Of a DNA stretch of 64,000 nucleotides, positions 51,804-61,228 are shown one piece after another; within the stretch, counting starts at the first letter, position 1, and every line of letters begins with the position of its first letter. The notes beneath the pieces were generated by a model. That model was not told the origin of the DNA and did no database searches. It saw nothing but the letters and a program-made list of their open reading frames with translations. Source of the stretch: Pseudomonadota bacterium (GTDB taxonomy: Bacteria; Pseudomonadota; Gammaproteobacteria; Steroidobacterales; Woeseiaceae); assembly GCA_022563255.1 (NCBI GenBank), contig JADFNS010000006.1, positions 1-64,000 on the forward strand. Reading direction: 5' to 3'. Position numbers and translations under genes: made by a program.

Positions 51804-51979
51804 TGTCGATTGCATCGACATCAACGGTCCATATGTCGATAAAAGTTCGATTTATCGACACATCAAACTGACGTGTCGATTGCGTCGACTGGAATCGTCG
51901 ATATGTCGATATTTACCATAATTTTCGACACGTTTGCAGTATATGTCGATTTGGGAGACACGTTTGTGACACATGTCGA
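51804..51979. promoter_or_regulatory. TGTCGAT operator-like array between fic and fhs
   Basis: About ten copies of TGTCGAT or its inverse occur in 176 bp: 51804, 51814 (inverse), 51834, 51854 (inverse), 51874, 51904, 51944 and partial copies at 51883, 51895, 51925 and 51974. Some are paired as palindromes, for example TGTCGAT-tgc-ATCGACA at 51804 and TGTCGATAAA-n7-TTTATCGACA at 51834. The density is far above chance. The array lies between the divergent fic and fhs genes, so it may control either or both. Confidence 0.75.
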
Positions 51980-52075
51980 AAAACGGCTGATAAATCATCC
52001 TGCAGGACAGCGCCCGGACAGGGCGATTGCTATAGAATTCGCTGCCAGATTCGGCGGTGATGTAAAGGAAGCGCT

Positions 52076-53752
52076 GTGGTTGTGAAAAGTGATATTGAAA
52101 TTGCGCAGGCGGCTGATATTCGGCCCATTCAGGAAATTGCCGAAAAAACAGGCATTCCCGCTGACGAGTTGATTCCCTATGGCCACGACAAGGCAAAAAT
52201 CAGCGCGGATTTCATCCGGGCGAACGGGAAGTCAAAAAATGGCAAGCTGATCCTGGTTACCGCCGTGTCGCCGACGCCCGCAGGCGAGGGCAAAACGACG
52301 ACGACAGTCGGGTTGGGTGACGGCCTGAACCTGATCGGCAAGAAGGCCGTGATTTGCCTGCGTGAACCGAGCCTGGGGCCGTGTTTCGGTATGAAGGGCG
52401 GCGCGGCGGGCGGCGGTTATTCCCAGGTTGTCCCGATGACCGATATCAACCTGCATTTCACCGGTGACTTTCACGCGATCGGTGCGGCAAACAATTTGCT
52501 GGCTGCGCTGATCGACAATCACATGCATTGGGAAAACCAACTGAACATCGATCCGCGCCAGGTAATGTGGCGTCGCGTGGTCGACATGAACGATCGCGTA
52601 TTGCGATCGGTGACGTCCGGCCTCGGAGGATTTCACAACGGGGTCGTCCGCGAGGCCGGATTTGATATTACGGCTGCCTCGGAAATCATGGCGATATTTT
52701 GCCTGGCAACCGACCTGCACGACCTGGAGAAGCGACTCGCGAATATCGTCCTTGGTTACACGCGGGATAACGACCCGGTCACCGTACGGGAACTTAACGC
52801 CCATGGCGCGATGACGGCGTTGCTGCGCGATGCGTTTCAGCCAAATATTGTGCAGACGATGGAAAATAATCTGGCGCTCATGCACGGCGGCCCGTTCGCC
52901 AACATTGCGCACGGTTGCAATTCCGTTATCGCGACCAAAACTGCCTTGAAGCTTGGTGACTATGTCGTGACTGAAGCCGGTTTTGGCGCCGATCTGGGTG
53001 CCGAGAAGTTCTTCAACATCAAGTGCCGCAAAGCAGGGCTGTCGCCGGACGCGGTGGTTCTTGTTGCGACGATCAAGGCGCTAAAAATGCAGGGCGGGGT
53101 TGCGAGGGATAAGTTGGGAACAGAAAATATTGAGGCCCTTCAGGATGGCTGCAAGAATCTTGAGCGCCACATCCGCAATCTCGGCAAGTTCGGCGTGCCG
53201 CTCGTCGTCGCGATCAATCATTTTACGGCCGACACCGATGCTGAAATTCAGGTTGTAAAGGACTTCTGCGACAAGTACGGCGTGGTCGCGATTAAGTGCA
53301 CACACTGGGCGGATGGTGGAAAAGGCGCGATCGAAATGGCCGAACACGTCGTGGCTCTTTGCGATAGCGGTGCGGCGCAATTTCGCATGTTGTACGACGA
53401 CGAATTGCCGCTGTGGGACAAGGCGGCAACCATCGCCCGGGAAATCTACGGGGCGGATGACATTATTGCGGACAAGAAAGTGCGTGAGCAATTTGCTCGA
53501 TACGAACGCGAAGGCTATGGAAAATATCCCGTTTGCATGGCCAAGACACAGTACAGTTTTTCCACCGACCCAAATTTACTCGGCGCGCCGTCGGGTCATG
53601 TCGTCCCGATTCGTGAAATTCGCCTTGCTGCAGGCGCCGAATTCATCGTCGTTGTATGCGGGGCGATCATGACCATGCCGGGTCTGCCGCGCGTGCCTGC
53701 CGCAGACGCGATCCGGGTGAATGCGGAGGGTCGTATCGAGGGGCTGTTCTAG
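52076..53752 (+). CDS. fhs: Formate-tetrahydrofolate ligase
   Basis: This enzyme makes 10-formyl-THF from formate, ATP and THF for one-carbon metabolism. The 558-residue protein has the P-loop [61 protein letters not shown], and [21 protein letters not shown]. The C-terminal [25 protein letters not shown] contains the folate and substrate contacts. It starts at GTG 52076 with AGGAAG upstream; a second GTG at 52082 is possible. Fhs is more common in anaerobes and some marine bacteria that use methyl or formate carbon. It could link to the GcvT/DmdA-like gene near the left edge. Confidence 0.97.
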   Translation: MVVKSDIEIAQAADIRPIQEIAEKTGIPADELIPYGHDKAKISADFIRANGKSKNGKLILVTAVSPTPAGEGKTTTTVGLGDGLNLIGKKAVICLREPSLGPCFGMKGGAAGGGYSQVVPMTDINLHFTGDFHAIGAANNLLAALIDNHMHWENQLNIDPRQVMWRRVVDMNDRVLRSVTSGLGGFHNGVVREAGFDITAASEIMAIFCLATDLHDLEKRLANIVLGYTRDNDPVTVRELNAHGAMTALLRDAFQPNIVQTMENNLALMHGGPFANIAHGCNSVIATKTALKLGDYVVTEAGFGADLGAEKFFNIKCRKAGLSPDAVVLVATIKALKMQGGVARDKLGTENIEALQDGCKNLERHIRNLGKFGVPLVVAINHFTADTDAEIQVVKDFCDKYGVVAIKCTHWADGGKGAIEMAEHVVALCDSGAAQFRMLYDDELPLWDKAATIAREIYGADDIIADKKVREQFARYEREGYGKYPVCMAKTQYSFSTDPNLLGAPSGHVVPIREIRLAAGAEFIVVVCGAIMTMPGLPRVPAADAIRVNAEGRIEGLF

Positions 53753-53758
53753 GCGCTC

Positions 53759-54007
53759 TCAACTTTCGACGAGTCGGTGGCTGTCGGCAGCCGTCAGTTT
53801 GCAGCCGTAGACTTCTTTTAATTGTTCGATAACGCGGAGAGTTTTGGACGAGAAGGGTGCTTTGCCCTCGAATGCGTGCAACACAATGCCCTCCAGTAAA
53901 TCGCCGAGCGTGAGATCGGTGTATTCGGCGACACCTTTAAGGACTTTGAGAAGCGAAGATTCTATGCGGACGCCGGTCTGGGTCCGCTTGATCACAGTTT
54001 CAGGCAC
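53759..54007 (-). CDS. Small conserved protein, RHH-like or helical
   Basis: A GTG at 54007 with GAGGTAAAG upstream is a better start than the track's ATG at 54079. The 82-residue protein (PETVIKRTQTGVRIESSLLKVLKGVAEYTDLTLGDLLEGIVLHAFEGKAPFSSKTLRVIEQLKEVYGCKLTAADSHRL) has a short strand and helices. The N-terminus resembles a ribbon-helix-helix segment (TGVRIESSLLKVLKGVAEYTD). It could be a DNA-binding regulator. It converges with fhs and is divergent from the wHTH-TPR gene. Confidence 0.6.
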   Translation of the reverse strand: MPETVIKRTQTGVRIESSLLKVLKGVAEYTDLTLGDLLEGIVLHAFEGKAPFSSKTLRVIEQLKEVYGCKLTAADSHRLVES

Positions 54008-54145
54008 AGTCTTTACCTCGTTATAAATGGTAGTAAGGTAGATTGGTAACAATATAACAAGTTCTGATCGAATGGGCAATCCCCGTTACAGTTTGTTTGC
54101 GCCAGAATTACCAGTTATAAATAAGATTCGTCGCGGAGCGAAGGG

Positions 54146-56005
54146 ATGCCGACCAAGGAAGAGCTTCTGGAAGGATTTGACCTGGGTGAATGGGAAATTC
54201 TGCCGGGCAAAGGACTTCTGCGGCGAGGCGATCAGGAGGAGCGGCCAGAGCCCATGGTTTTCGAGGTGCTCATTGCGCTGGCCAAACGTGACACCGACCT
54301 TGTCACCAAGCAACAACTCATAGACGAAGTCTGGGATGGCCGCCCGATGGGTGATGAGCCGATCGCACGTTGCATACATTTACTGCGCGGCCATCTTGAC
54401 GATCGACAGAAACCCCATTTGTTGATCGAGACACTACAGCGACGCGGCTACCGGTTAAAGCAACCTGTGAAGTTGCACAAGCAACAGGAAGTGCCGTTGC
54501 CTGCGCCAGGTCCGCGGAAGCGGAAAAATGCCGTTGCATTGCTTGCGATCGGTTTGGTGACAATAGCGATCTACATCTGGCCGCCAACAGATTCGCCACC
54601 GCCCGTTCGTTCGATCGCCGTCATGCCGTTCGACAATCTCAGCGGTGCAGCAGGCGACGAGTATCTTGCCCTGGGCTTCAAGGAAGTTCTCGTACAGACG
54701 CTGCGCAGAATTGACGATTACATCGTCAAGAACGGTCGCGTTAAGTACAACAAGGAAGCGGTTGAGGTCGCAGAATTGCTGGGCGTCGAAAAAGTACTTT
54801 TCGGTTCCTTGCGGCGCGAGGGAAATATGCTGGTGATCAGCTATCACATATCGGCGGGCCGGAGAGGGGTGGTTTTTAGCGACAACGTCAGGGGGCCCGT
54901 GGAGCAGTTGTTTGCTCTGCAGGAATCGCTGGCCGAGATGGTTCGTGGCAATTTAGACGGCAAGTCAATGCAGACGCTGTTCAAGAGCCGTCCGTCGAAC
55001 AGCGATGCCTACGACAGTTACATGCGTGGCGTGTATGCGCTCGAACACCGCGGCGTCGAGGACAACCTGACGGCGGCAATCGAACTCTTTCTGACCGCAA
55101 TCGATTTGGACGAGAGCTATGGGCCGCCGTACCTGGCTCTGGCTACGGCTTATGCCCTGATGCCGGATTACCGCCGCGCGCCGCTGGAAGAAATGAACCG
55201 GCTTGCTTTGGAGACGGTCGAGGCCGGTATCGCAGCAGATCCGATTATCGAAAATGCGGCGGGCGCTATCTATGGATTCGTTTATCACAAGCAAAAATTC
55301 TGGCGAAAAGCTGAAGAGGCGTACTTGCGGGCGGTGAATGCCGACGTTGTCGATTCCAACGCGTTCAACTGGTATTCAAGAATGCTGGCCAGTGTAGGAA
55401 GATTGGATGACGCGCTCGAGCAGGCGTTACGCGCCGTCGAGATCGATCCGAGTAACGCCGTGATCAATAGCCGCATCGCGATAAATTACTCGTGGCTGTT
55501 GAACTCCGATAAAGCCAATGAATTCTTCGCCCGTGCCGATGACCTCGGTGCAAGTGGCGCTACTCATATGCTCGCCTATGCGCTATTGCTCGAAAGAGAC
55601 GGTCAGATTGAAAAGGCGCTAAGCGCTACAAAAGCCGCCGTTCAGATAGCGGGCGGTCGTGCTAACTGGATCGAACCGTTGCTCGGTGCCCTGCATGACC
55701 CGAGCAAAGCGGTCGCCGCGCTGCGTTTATTGGATGAAGTGGAAGCGGCCGACCAGTTGCCGACGCAGGTGAGTTTCGTGGCAAGGGCGATGCTTGGCGA
55801 CGTCGACGGTGCGATGAGGATCGCTCGCCAGCTTGAAAAGCCGGGCGAGATATTCGAAATGGATTTGCTGTTCATCCCCGAGTTACGGGCATTCCGGCAG
55901 CATCCGGAGTTCATGCCGTTGCTGGATCGACTCGGGGTCACGGATTACTGGCAAAGTGAAGGCTGTACCTGGATGGACGACCGTGTCGTGTGTACAGCGG
56001 ATTAG
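54146..56005 (+). CDS. wHTH-TPR membrane regulator (CadC-like) with TolB/FlgO-like domain
   Basis: The N-terminal 110 residues are an OmpR/CadC-type winged helix (DLGEWEILPGKGLLRRGDQEERPEPMVFEVLIALAKRDTDLVTKQQLIDEVWDGRP.., then LIETLQRRGYRLK). One membrane helix follows (AVALLAIGLVTIAIYIW). The periplasmic part starts with VRSIAVMPFDNLSGAAGDEYLALGFKEVL (TolB/FlgO-like) and continues with TPRs. This is a membrane-integrated one-component transcription factor of the CadC type, sensing envelope signals. A related protein lacking the DNA-binding domain is at 42610. Start ATG 54146. Its end overlaps arfB by 4 bp. Confidence 0.88.
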   Translation: MPTKEELLEGFDLGEWEILPGKGLLRRGDQEERPEPMVFEVLIALAKRDTDLVTKQQLIDEVWDGRPMGDEPIARCIHLLRGHLDDRQKPHLLIETLQRRGYRLKQPVKLHKQQEVPLPAPGPRKRKNAVALLAIGLVTIAIYIWPPTDSPPPVRSIAVMPFDNLSGAAGDEYLALGFKEVLVQTLRRIDDYIVKNGRVKYNKEAVEVAELLGVEKVLFGSLRREGNMLVISYHISAGRRGVVFSDNVRGPVEQLFALQESLAEMVRGNLDGKSMQTLFKSRPSNSDAYDSYMRGVYALEHRGVEDNLTAAIELFLTAIDLDESYGPPYLALATAYALMPDYRRAPLEEMNRLALETVEAGIAADPIIENAAGAIYGFVYHKQKFWRKAEEAYLRAVNADVVDSNAFNWYSRMLASVGRLDDALEQALRAVEIDPSNAVINSRIAINYSWLLNSDKANEFFARADDLGASGATHMLAYALLLERDGQIEKALSATKAAVQIAGGRANWIEPLLGALHDPSKAVAALRLLDEVEAADQLPTQVSFVARAMLGDVDGAMRIARQLEKPGEIFEMDLLFIPELRAFRQHPEFMPLLDRLGVTDYWQSEGCTWMDDRVVCTAD

Positions 56006-56427
56006 TCTTCGTCGATTTTGCTTCGTGATTTCTTGAGTTCGCCGCGGCGGCTTTTTTCCGTCAGCCGTTTTTGCTTGGCTTTCTTGCTTGGTTTGGTTCG
56101 GATTCGACGCTCGGGTTTGTGCAGGGCGCTGCGCAACAATTCGGCCAAACGGCGCAACGCCGCCTGCCGATTTCTGTCCTGGCTGCGATAGGCCTGCGAC
56201 TTGATATTGACGACGCCGTCGCCCGTGATCCGGTGGTCGGATAATTGCAGCAACTTGTGTTTGAGCGGGTCGGGGAGATGGTCGCTTTTCCGCACGTCGA
56301 AACGCAGGTGAATTGCGGTCGCCACTTTGTTGACGTTTTGCCCGCCTGCGCCTTGCGAGCGGATCGCCGTCAACTGAATCTCCGACATTGGAATACGGAT
56401 GTCGTCCGAAATGTCGAGAGTGTCCAC
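56002..56427 (-). CDS. arfB: Peptidyl-tRNA hydrolase ArfB (alternative ribosome rescue)
   Basis: ArfB frees ribosomes stalled on non-stop mRNA by hydrolysing the peptidyl-tRNA. The catalytic AIRSQGAGGQNVNKVATAIHLRFDV contains the GGQ motif. The C-terminal basic tail (RIRTKPSKKAKQKRLTEKSRRGELKKSRSK) inserts into the mRNA channel. I start at GTG 56427 (VDTLDISDDIRIPMSEIQL), matching the known N-terminus; the track ORF starts far upstream. The 141 residues are normal length. It is divergent from the MFS gene and converges with the wHTH-TPR gene. Confidence 0.95.
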   Translation of the reverse strand: MDTLDISDDIRIPMSEIQLTAIRSQGAGGQNVNKVATAIHLRFDVRKSDHLPDPLKHKLLQLSDHRITGDGVVNIKSQAYRSQDRNRQAALRRLAELLRSALHKPERRIRTKPSKKAKQKRLTEKSRRGELKKSRSKIDED

Positions 56428-56479
56428 GTCGCCTCCGATATGTGAGAATGCGCCTCCATGATCCGCATCGGCGCACCGA

Positions 56480-57679
56480 ATGCAAGTTCGTAATTTGATT
56501 ATTCTCGTCATTTGCCAACTGATTTCGACCAGCGGCTCAATAGTGATGGTAATGCTCGGAGGGATTATCGGCGCCACGCTCACGGCGAATAAGGCATTCG
56601 CCACTTTACCGATGTCCGTAATGGTCATTGCCGTGGCTGCGACAACGATTCCTGCGGCCATGCTGATGCGCCGGATCGGCAGGCGCAAGGGCTTTGCGTT
56701 GGCATCTGTAACATCTGTTTTGGCGTTGCTGGTTGCCGTTGTCGCGTTGCGACAATCGAGTTTTCCGCTTTTCATCGTTGCGGTGATGTTGTTTGGTATC
56801 AACATGGCATTCACGCAACAATATCGTTATGCCGCCGCCGAAAGCGTCACGGCCAAATACGTACCCCGGGCCATCTCTTTGGTCCTCGCGGGTTCTATTG
56901 GCGCAGCTTTCGTGGGCAAGGAGCTGGCAACACGCGGGCAGTTCTGGATCGAGAGTATCCCGTACGCCGGTACGATGGTTGTTCTGGCTTTGATGTTCGG
57001 AATTCAGGCGCTGCTTTTTTTGTCGATGGATGCGGCGCAGGACCATGATCAGGATCAGGACGACTCGCCGCGGTCGCAACGAGCGCTTGGCGAGATCGCG
57101 CGCCAGCCGTTATTCATTGTTGCAGTGCTCGGCGCGGCAGTGGGTTTTGGGCTGATGACTTTGGTTATGACGGCAACGCCGTTGAGTATGCACATCAATG
57201 ACGGCTACTCGCTTGAGCAAACGGCGCTGGTCATTCAGGCGCATGTGCTCGGTATGTACGTGCCGTCACTTGCGACGGGCTTTCTTATCGAAAAAGTTGG
57301 CGTGGTCAAGCTGATGTTTGTCGGCGCACTGTGCTTGTTGGCAGCCTCGATTGTCGGGCTACAGGGACACGCGGTGTTGCATTATTGGTGGGCGCTCGTA
57401 TTGCTCGGCGTGGGCTGGAATTTTCTCTATGTCGGTGGGACGACGATGCTGACCTACACATACAGAAGGGCGGAACGCTTTCGTGCACAGGCTGTCAACG
57501 AGTTTCTGGTCTTCGGTATGTCCGCCACTGCCTCGCTGCTTGCCGGTTCGGTGATGCATTTCTACGGCTGGGGAACGTTGATGCTGATACCCATTCCGAT
57601 CTTGATCATCATATGCGTGGCGCTGATCAAGGTACGCAAGGAACCGCTGCTAAGCCACGAGGGTTGTGCCGGTGAGTGA
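56480..57679 (+). CDS. Major facilitator superfamily transporter
   Basis: Twelve hydrophobic helices in 399 residues. The cytosolic loop MLMRRIGRRKGFALAS is the MFS loop 2/3 motif (G..RR.GRR..), and the second half begins after a long charged linker (SMDAAQDHDQDQDDSPRSQRALGEIARQ). ALVIQAHVLGMYVPSLATGFLIEKVG carries the loop 8/9 motif. It resembles the YgaY/DHA-like drug and metabolite exporters, but no substrate can be named. Its last 14 bp overlap the decarboxylase gene, so the two are cotranscribed and probably handle the same compound (for example an amine exported after decarboxylation). Confidence 0.88.
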   Translation: MQVRNLIILVICQLISTSGSIVMVMLGGIIGATLTANKAFATLPMSVMVIAVAATTIPAAMLMRRIGRRKGFALASVTSVLALLVAVVALRQSSFPLFIVAVMLFGINMAFTQQYRYAAAESVTAKYVPRAISLVLAGSIGAAFVGKELATRGQFWIESIPYAGTMVVLALMFGIQALLFLSMDAAQDHDQDQDDSPRSQRALGEIARQPLFIVAVLGAAVGFGLMTLVMTATPLSMHINDGYSLEQTALVIQAHVLGMYVPSLATGFLIEKVGVVKLMFVGALCLLAASIVGLQGHAVLHYWWALVLLGVGWNFLYVGGTTMLTYTYRRAERFRAQAVNEFLVFGMSATASLLAGSVMHFYGWGTLMLIPIPILIIICVALIKVRKEPLLSHEGCAGE

Positions 57680-59039
57680 AGTTTCGAAAGTTCGTAGTTT
57701 GTTGGCAGATGCTGCGGAGCGCGGCATCCGTTACAGGGAATCCGGCGACCAGCGTCGAGTTGCGCCGACTGCTGACGCTGTCGCCGCTGTTGCTCGGTTT
57801 ATCGAGCCGCTGCCGGACAAAGGCAGCGACGATGCTGACGTGCTCGCGATGCTGGATGAAATCGGTTCACCCGCAACCGTGATGATGAGTGGACCGCGAT
57901 ATTTTGGCTTCGTGATCGGTGGCTCACTTCCGGTGACCGTGGCGACGAACTGGCTGACCACCGCCTGGGATCAGAACGTCGGCATGCATGAGGTTACGCC
58001 GGCGACAGCAACGCTGGAACAGGTGGCGATGGACTGGATGATCGACCTGTTTGGGTTGCCATCCGGAACGGCGGCTGCCTTTGTAACCGGCGCAACCGTG
58101 GCAAACTTCACGGCACTTGCCGCTGCGCGCAATCGCATCTATTCGGATCTGGGCTGGAACGTCGAGGCGGATGGATTGCATGGCGCGCCGCCCGTGACAA
58201 TTGTCGTTTCCGAAGAAACGCATCCCACCGTCATCAAGTCCCTGGGTCTGCTCGGGTTCGGGCGAAATCGAGCCATTCGTGCGCCGGTGGACAGTCAGGG
58301 GCGCATCGATATCAGCCGCTTTCCTCAGTTCGATGGTCCCTGTATTATTTGCACACAGGCTGGCAACCTCAATACGGGATCATTCGATCCGGTTGGCGAA
58401 ATCTGCGAAATCGCGAAATCCAAAGGCGCCTGGGTGCACGTTGACGGCGCATTCGGCCTTTGGGCCGCCGCGTCACCGGATCGTAAGCATCTGTGCGCCG
58501 GATTCGCTGCTGCGGATTCATGGGCCACTGACGCGCACAAATGGCTGAATGTTCCGTACGACAGCGGGATCGCCTTCGTTCGCGATGCGGGGGCATTAAA
58601 GTCGTCCATGGCGATCACGGCCGACTACCTGCTGACGGACAGTGAGTTCAGGAACCCGTCCGATTTCACACCGGAATTATCGCGCCGAGCTCGCGGTGTC
58701 GACGTATGGGCGGCACTCAAGTCTTTGGGCAGACAGGGAGTTGCAGAAATGATTGAGCTCTGCTGCCGCAATGCGCGTCGATTCGCGGACGGGTTGAGCA
58801 AGGCCGGATTCGAAGTGCTCAATGATGTGGTTTTAAATCAGGTGCTGGTGTCGTTCGGTGACGACGCCACGAATCGAAAAATCATTGCAGAGATTCAGGA
58901 AGATGGAACGTGCTGGTGTGGCGCGACTCTCTGGCAGCAAAGATCTGCGATGCGGATCAGCGTGTGCAACTGGTCGACGACGGCAGAGGACGTCGATCGC
59001 AGTCTCGACGTTATCGTCGAGATCGCGAATCGACATTAG
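57666..59039 (+). CDS. PLP-dependent group II decarboxylase (aspartate aminotransferase fold)
   Basis: The 457-residue protein has the group II amino-acid decarboxylase layout: TVMMSGPRYFGFVIGGSLPVTVATNWLT, LFGLPSGTAAAFVTGATVANFTALAAAR, VSEETHPTVIKSLGLLGFG, WVHVDGAFGLWAAAS (Asp for the pyridine nitrogen) and DSWATDAHKWLNVPYDSG with the Schiff-base Lys. Related proteins decarboxylate tyrosine, DOPA, glutamate or aspartate-type acids; the specificity cannot be told. It starts at GTG 57666 or 57672 inside the end of the MFS gene. Coupling to an exporter suggests amine formation and release. Confidence 0.88.
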   Translation: MPVSEVSKVRSLLADAAERGIRYRESGDQRRVAPTADAVAAVARFIEPLPDKGSDDADVLAMLDEIGSPATVMMSGPRYFGFVIGGSLPVTVATNWLTTAWDQNVGMHEVTPATATLEQVAMDWMIDLFGLPSGTAAAFVTGATVANFTALAAARNRIYSDLGWNVEADGLHGAPPVTIVVSEETHPTVIKSLGLLGFGRNRAIRAPVDSQGRIDISRFPQFDGPCIICTQAGNLNTGSFDPVGEICEIAKSKGAWVHVDGAFGLWAAASPDRKHLCAGFAAADSWATDAHKWLNVPYDSGIAFVRDAGALKSSMAITADYLLTDSEFRNPSDFTPELSRRARGVDVWAALKSLGRQGVAEMIELCCRNARRFADGLSKAGFEVLNDVVLNQVLVSFGDDATNRKIIAEIQEDGTCWCGATLWQQRSAMRISVCNWSTTAEDVDRSLDVIVEIANRH

Positions 59040-59049
59040 CCGTTGCCCG

Positions 59050-59709
59050 TTAAAAGTTGTAAACGACGCCCAGCGAAATTACGGGCCAGGCTTTGTAGTC
59101 GCTGACCGTATTTTCAAGCTCAAGACGTTCTAACTCCAGAGCGTCCTGGAATGCGGGTACATTTGCCGCCAGACCGTCAGCTTCCATGGTGACCGTCGGC
59201 GAGCCTTGCCACAGCACACCGAAATCGAGGTTGATGCCCGCTTTGCCGAATATCTCGAAATCGAAGCCGACGCCCAGGTAGGGCGCGGTGTTGGCGAACG
59301 ACGTGACGCTTTTCAGCGTACCGACGTCGGATGAACTGTAGGTGGCGCCACCGATATCAAAGTCAGCGCCACCGGTATCCTGGCTGGACATCTGCAACTC
59401 GTTGCCATTCGAGAATGCTCCCACGGTGATGCGGAATGGGCTTAACGGAAAACGGAAGTTGCCCGTCAAATAAAGCGTATCCAGCGAGAGCGTCGCATCG
59501 TAATCGATGCCCGCTTGTGTGCCGGTGTTGTCGTAGTCGAAGCGATTGATACCAATTCGCATGTCCAGCCACGGTATCGGCCGCCAGCGGCCTTCCAGGC
59601 CGAAGCCGAGTGTACCGCCCTTGATGCCAACACCGAGGTCGGCGTTGGCGGCGCCTGACGCGCACAGCGCGAGAGCCACCAGCGTGGCCTTGAAAGTTGC
59701 GTTATCCAT
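59050..59709 (-). CDS. Outer-membrane beta-barrel protein (TIGR04219-type)
   Basis: From ATG 59709 a signal peptide (NATFKATLVALALCASGAANA) leads to alternating beta strands: GVGIKGGTLGFGLEGRWRP, MRIGINRFDYDN, YDATLSLDTLYLTGNFRFPLSPFRITVGAF. A later YLGVGFDFEIFGKAGINLDFGVLW and C-terminal WPVISLGVVYNF, ending in Phe, are as in porin-type barrels. It belongs to a conserved gammaproteobacterial outer-membrane family of unknown function. A GAAG ribosome site precedes this start; the track start at 59790 is too early. It is monocistronic on the minus strand. Confidence 0.85.
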   Translation of the reverse strand: MDNATFKATLVALALCASGAANADLGVGIKGGTLGFGLEGRWRPIPWLDMRIGINRFDYDNTGTQAGIDYDATLSLDTLYLTGNFRFPLSPFRITVGAFSNGNELQMSSQDTGGADFDIGGATYSSSDVGTLKSVTSFANTAPYLGVGFDFEIFGKAGINLDFGVLWQGSPTVTMEADGLAANVPAFQDALELERLELENTVSDYKAWPVISLGVVYNF

Positions 59710-59852
59710 GATTTCTTCAATCCTGCCCGATGTGAGGTAACACGCCTGAGCGTAACCGCGTGTCACAGGAGCGACTGTGCGATGCATCACAGGCGGCGAT
59801 TTCGGCCGTAATATGTCAAATAAGGAACAAACAGCCAGATACAGGCTGTCAG

Positions 59853-61070
59853 TTACAGGTCTGGCAGGTCGGTGCAGGTTGGCTCAATCATCTTGTCACG
59901 GCCCCATTTCAGGAAAATGGAAGGGTGCGCCGCCGGGTCGATGTTGACGTTGTCGAGATCGCCACGAACGTGCGGGAGTTCCATCAGTCGCGGGTCCATG
60001 ACTTTGAACCAGAGCCAGGGCATGTACGCGAGCACATACATGCCGAAATAACCATTGGGCAAGCGCGGCAGGTTTTCGAAGTGGCGCAGCGATTGGTAAC
60101 GCCGCAACGGATGCGAGTGGTGGTCCGAGTGTCGTTCCAGGTGAAACAGCACAAGATTGCTGAATATGTGGTTGCTGTTCCACGAATGATGCGGCTGGCA
60201 TGGTTCGAGTTTCCCGTCATCGCCGATCTTGCGCAGCAGGCCGTAGTGTTCAACGTAGTTCGCGCTCGTAAGCTGCCAGTAGGCGAAGATGTTGTGGATC
60301 ATCAGGAACGGCACGACCTTCCAGCCAAACGCGACCAGCAAGAGCACACTTAGCAATGCTGTGAGAGCATACGGCTGGAGTATCTGATTGTTCGCGCTCC
60401 AAACGGTTTTTCCGCGACTTTCCAGGCGTTCTCTTTCCACGGCCCAGGCGGACAGGAACGCGCCTGGAATTTCCCGGAACGCGAATTTATAGATGCTTTC
60501 ACCCATGCGCGCGCTGGCGGGATCATGATGGGTCGCGACGTATTTGTGATGACCCCGATTGTGCTCGACAGTGAAATGTCCGTAAGCGGGAACCGCGAGC
60601 ACTATTTTTGCGAGCAATTTCTCGAGTTTGGAATTCTTGTGTCCGAGTTCATGCGCAGTATTGATGGCCAGACCGGCGGTCAAACCCGTGAAGGCGGCCA
60701 GTACCACGAACGCCCACCAACTCATCGGCTGCGTTGCGGCGTACCACACAGCGAAAATCAGGGTGATGAAGTGCAGCGGCACGGCGGCGTAAGTCAAGCG
60801 GCGATAGTACGGGTCCCGATCGAGCTGCATCACGACTTCTTCTGGCGGATTGTTTCGATCTTCACCGATGGCCCAATCGATGATCGGCGCGATCAAATAG
60901 TTGGACAGGAACGGCAACACGATCCAGGCCTCATTTCCGGTGCGGGCGTGCAACCAGATTGCGATGAATGGCTGTAACGGATAGAACACGGACAGCAACC
61001 ACAGCCAGCGTTTCTTGTCGACGTAGTGAATTGCGCGTCCGTCCCGTAATGCTCCGGTATAAGCTTTCAC
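59853..61070 (-). CDS. alkB: Alkane 1-monooxygenase AlkB
   Basis: This integral-membrane non-haem di-iron enzyme hydroxylates terminal methyl groups of medium-chain alkanes. All histidine boxes are present: NTAHELGHK, FTVEHNRGHHKYVATHHDPASARMGES, ANYVEHYGLL and LERHSDHHSHPLRRY. Six hydrophobic segments surround them. The 405 residues match the usual AlkB length, with no fused rubredoxin. No rubredoxin or rubredoxin reductase gene is next to it, so electron donors come from elsewhere. It fits hydrocarbon use in a marine bacterium. The gene is monocistronic. Confidence 0.96.
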   Translation of the reverse strand: MKAYTGALRDGRAIHYVDKKRWLWLLSVFYPLQPFIAIWLHARTGNEAWIVLPFLSNYLIAPIIDWAIGEDRNNPPEEVVMQLDRDPYYRRLTYAAVPLHFITLIFAVWYAATQPMSWWAFVVLAAFTGLTAGLAINTAHELGHKNSKLEKLLAKIVLAVPAYGHFTVEHNRGHHKYVATHHDPASARMGESIYKFAFREIPGAFLSAWAVERERLESRGKTVWSANNQILQPYALTALLSVLLLVAFGWKVVPFLMIHNIFAYWQLTSANYVEHYGLLRKIGDDGKLEPCQPHHSWNSNHIFSNLVLFHLERHSDHHSHPLRRYQSLRHFENLPRLPNGYFGMYVLAYMPWLWFKVMDPRLMELPHVRGDLDNVNIDPAAHPSIFLKWGRDKMIEPTCTDLPDL

Positions 61071-61228
61071 AGCTGATGTTCCCTTAAAAGGTCTGCCGTC
61101 GGCAAATTATACAAAATCACGGACCTCAAATCACTGCTAAAGCAAAAAAACGCAAGAAATCAAAACGATGGGGCGCTGGTACAAAAATTGCTTTATATTT
61201 ATGCGGGTACTGATTCGGAGCGCATCGG

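Noticed and set aside
52232-52912. 226-aa ORF on the minus strand inside fhs
   Set aside because: It is a shadow of the strongly conserved fhs gene.
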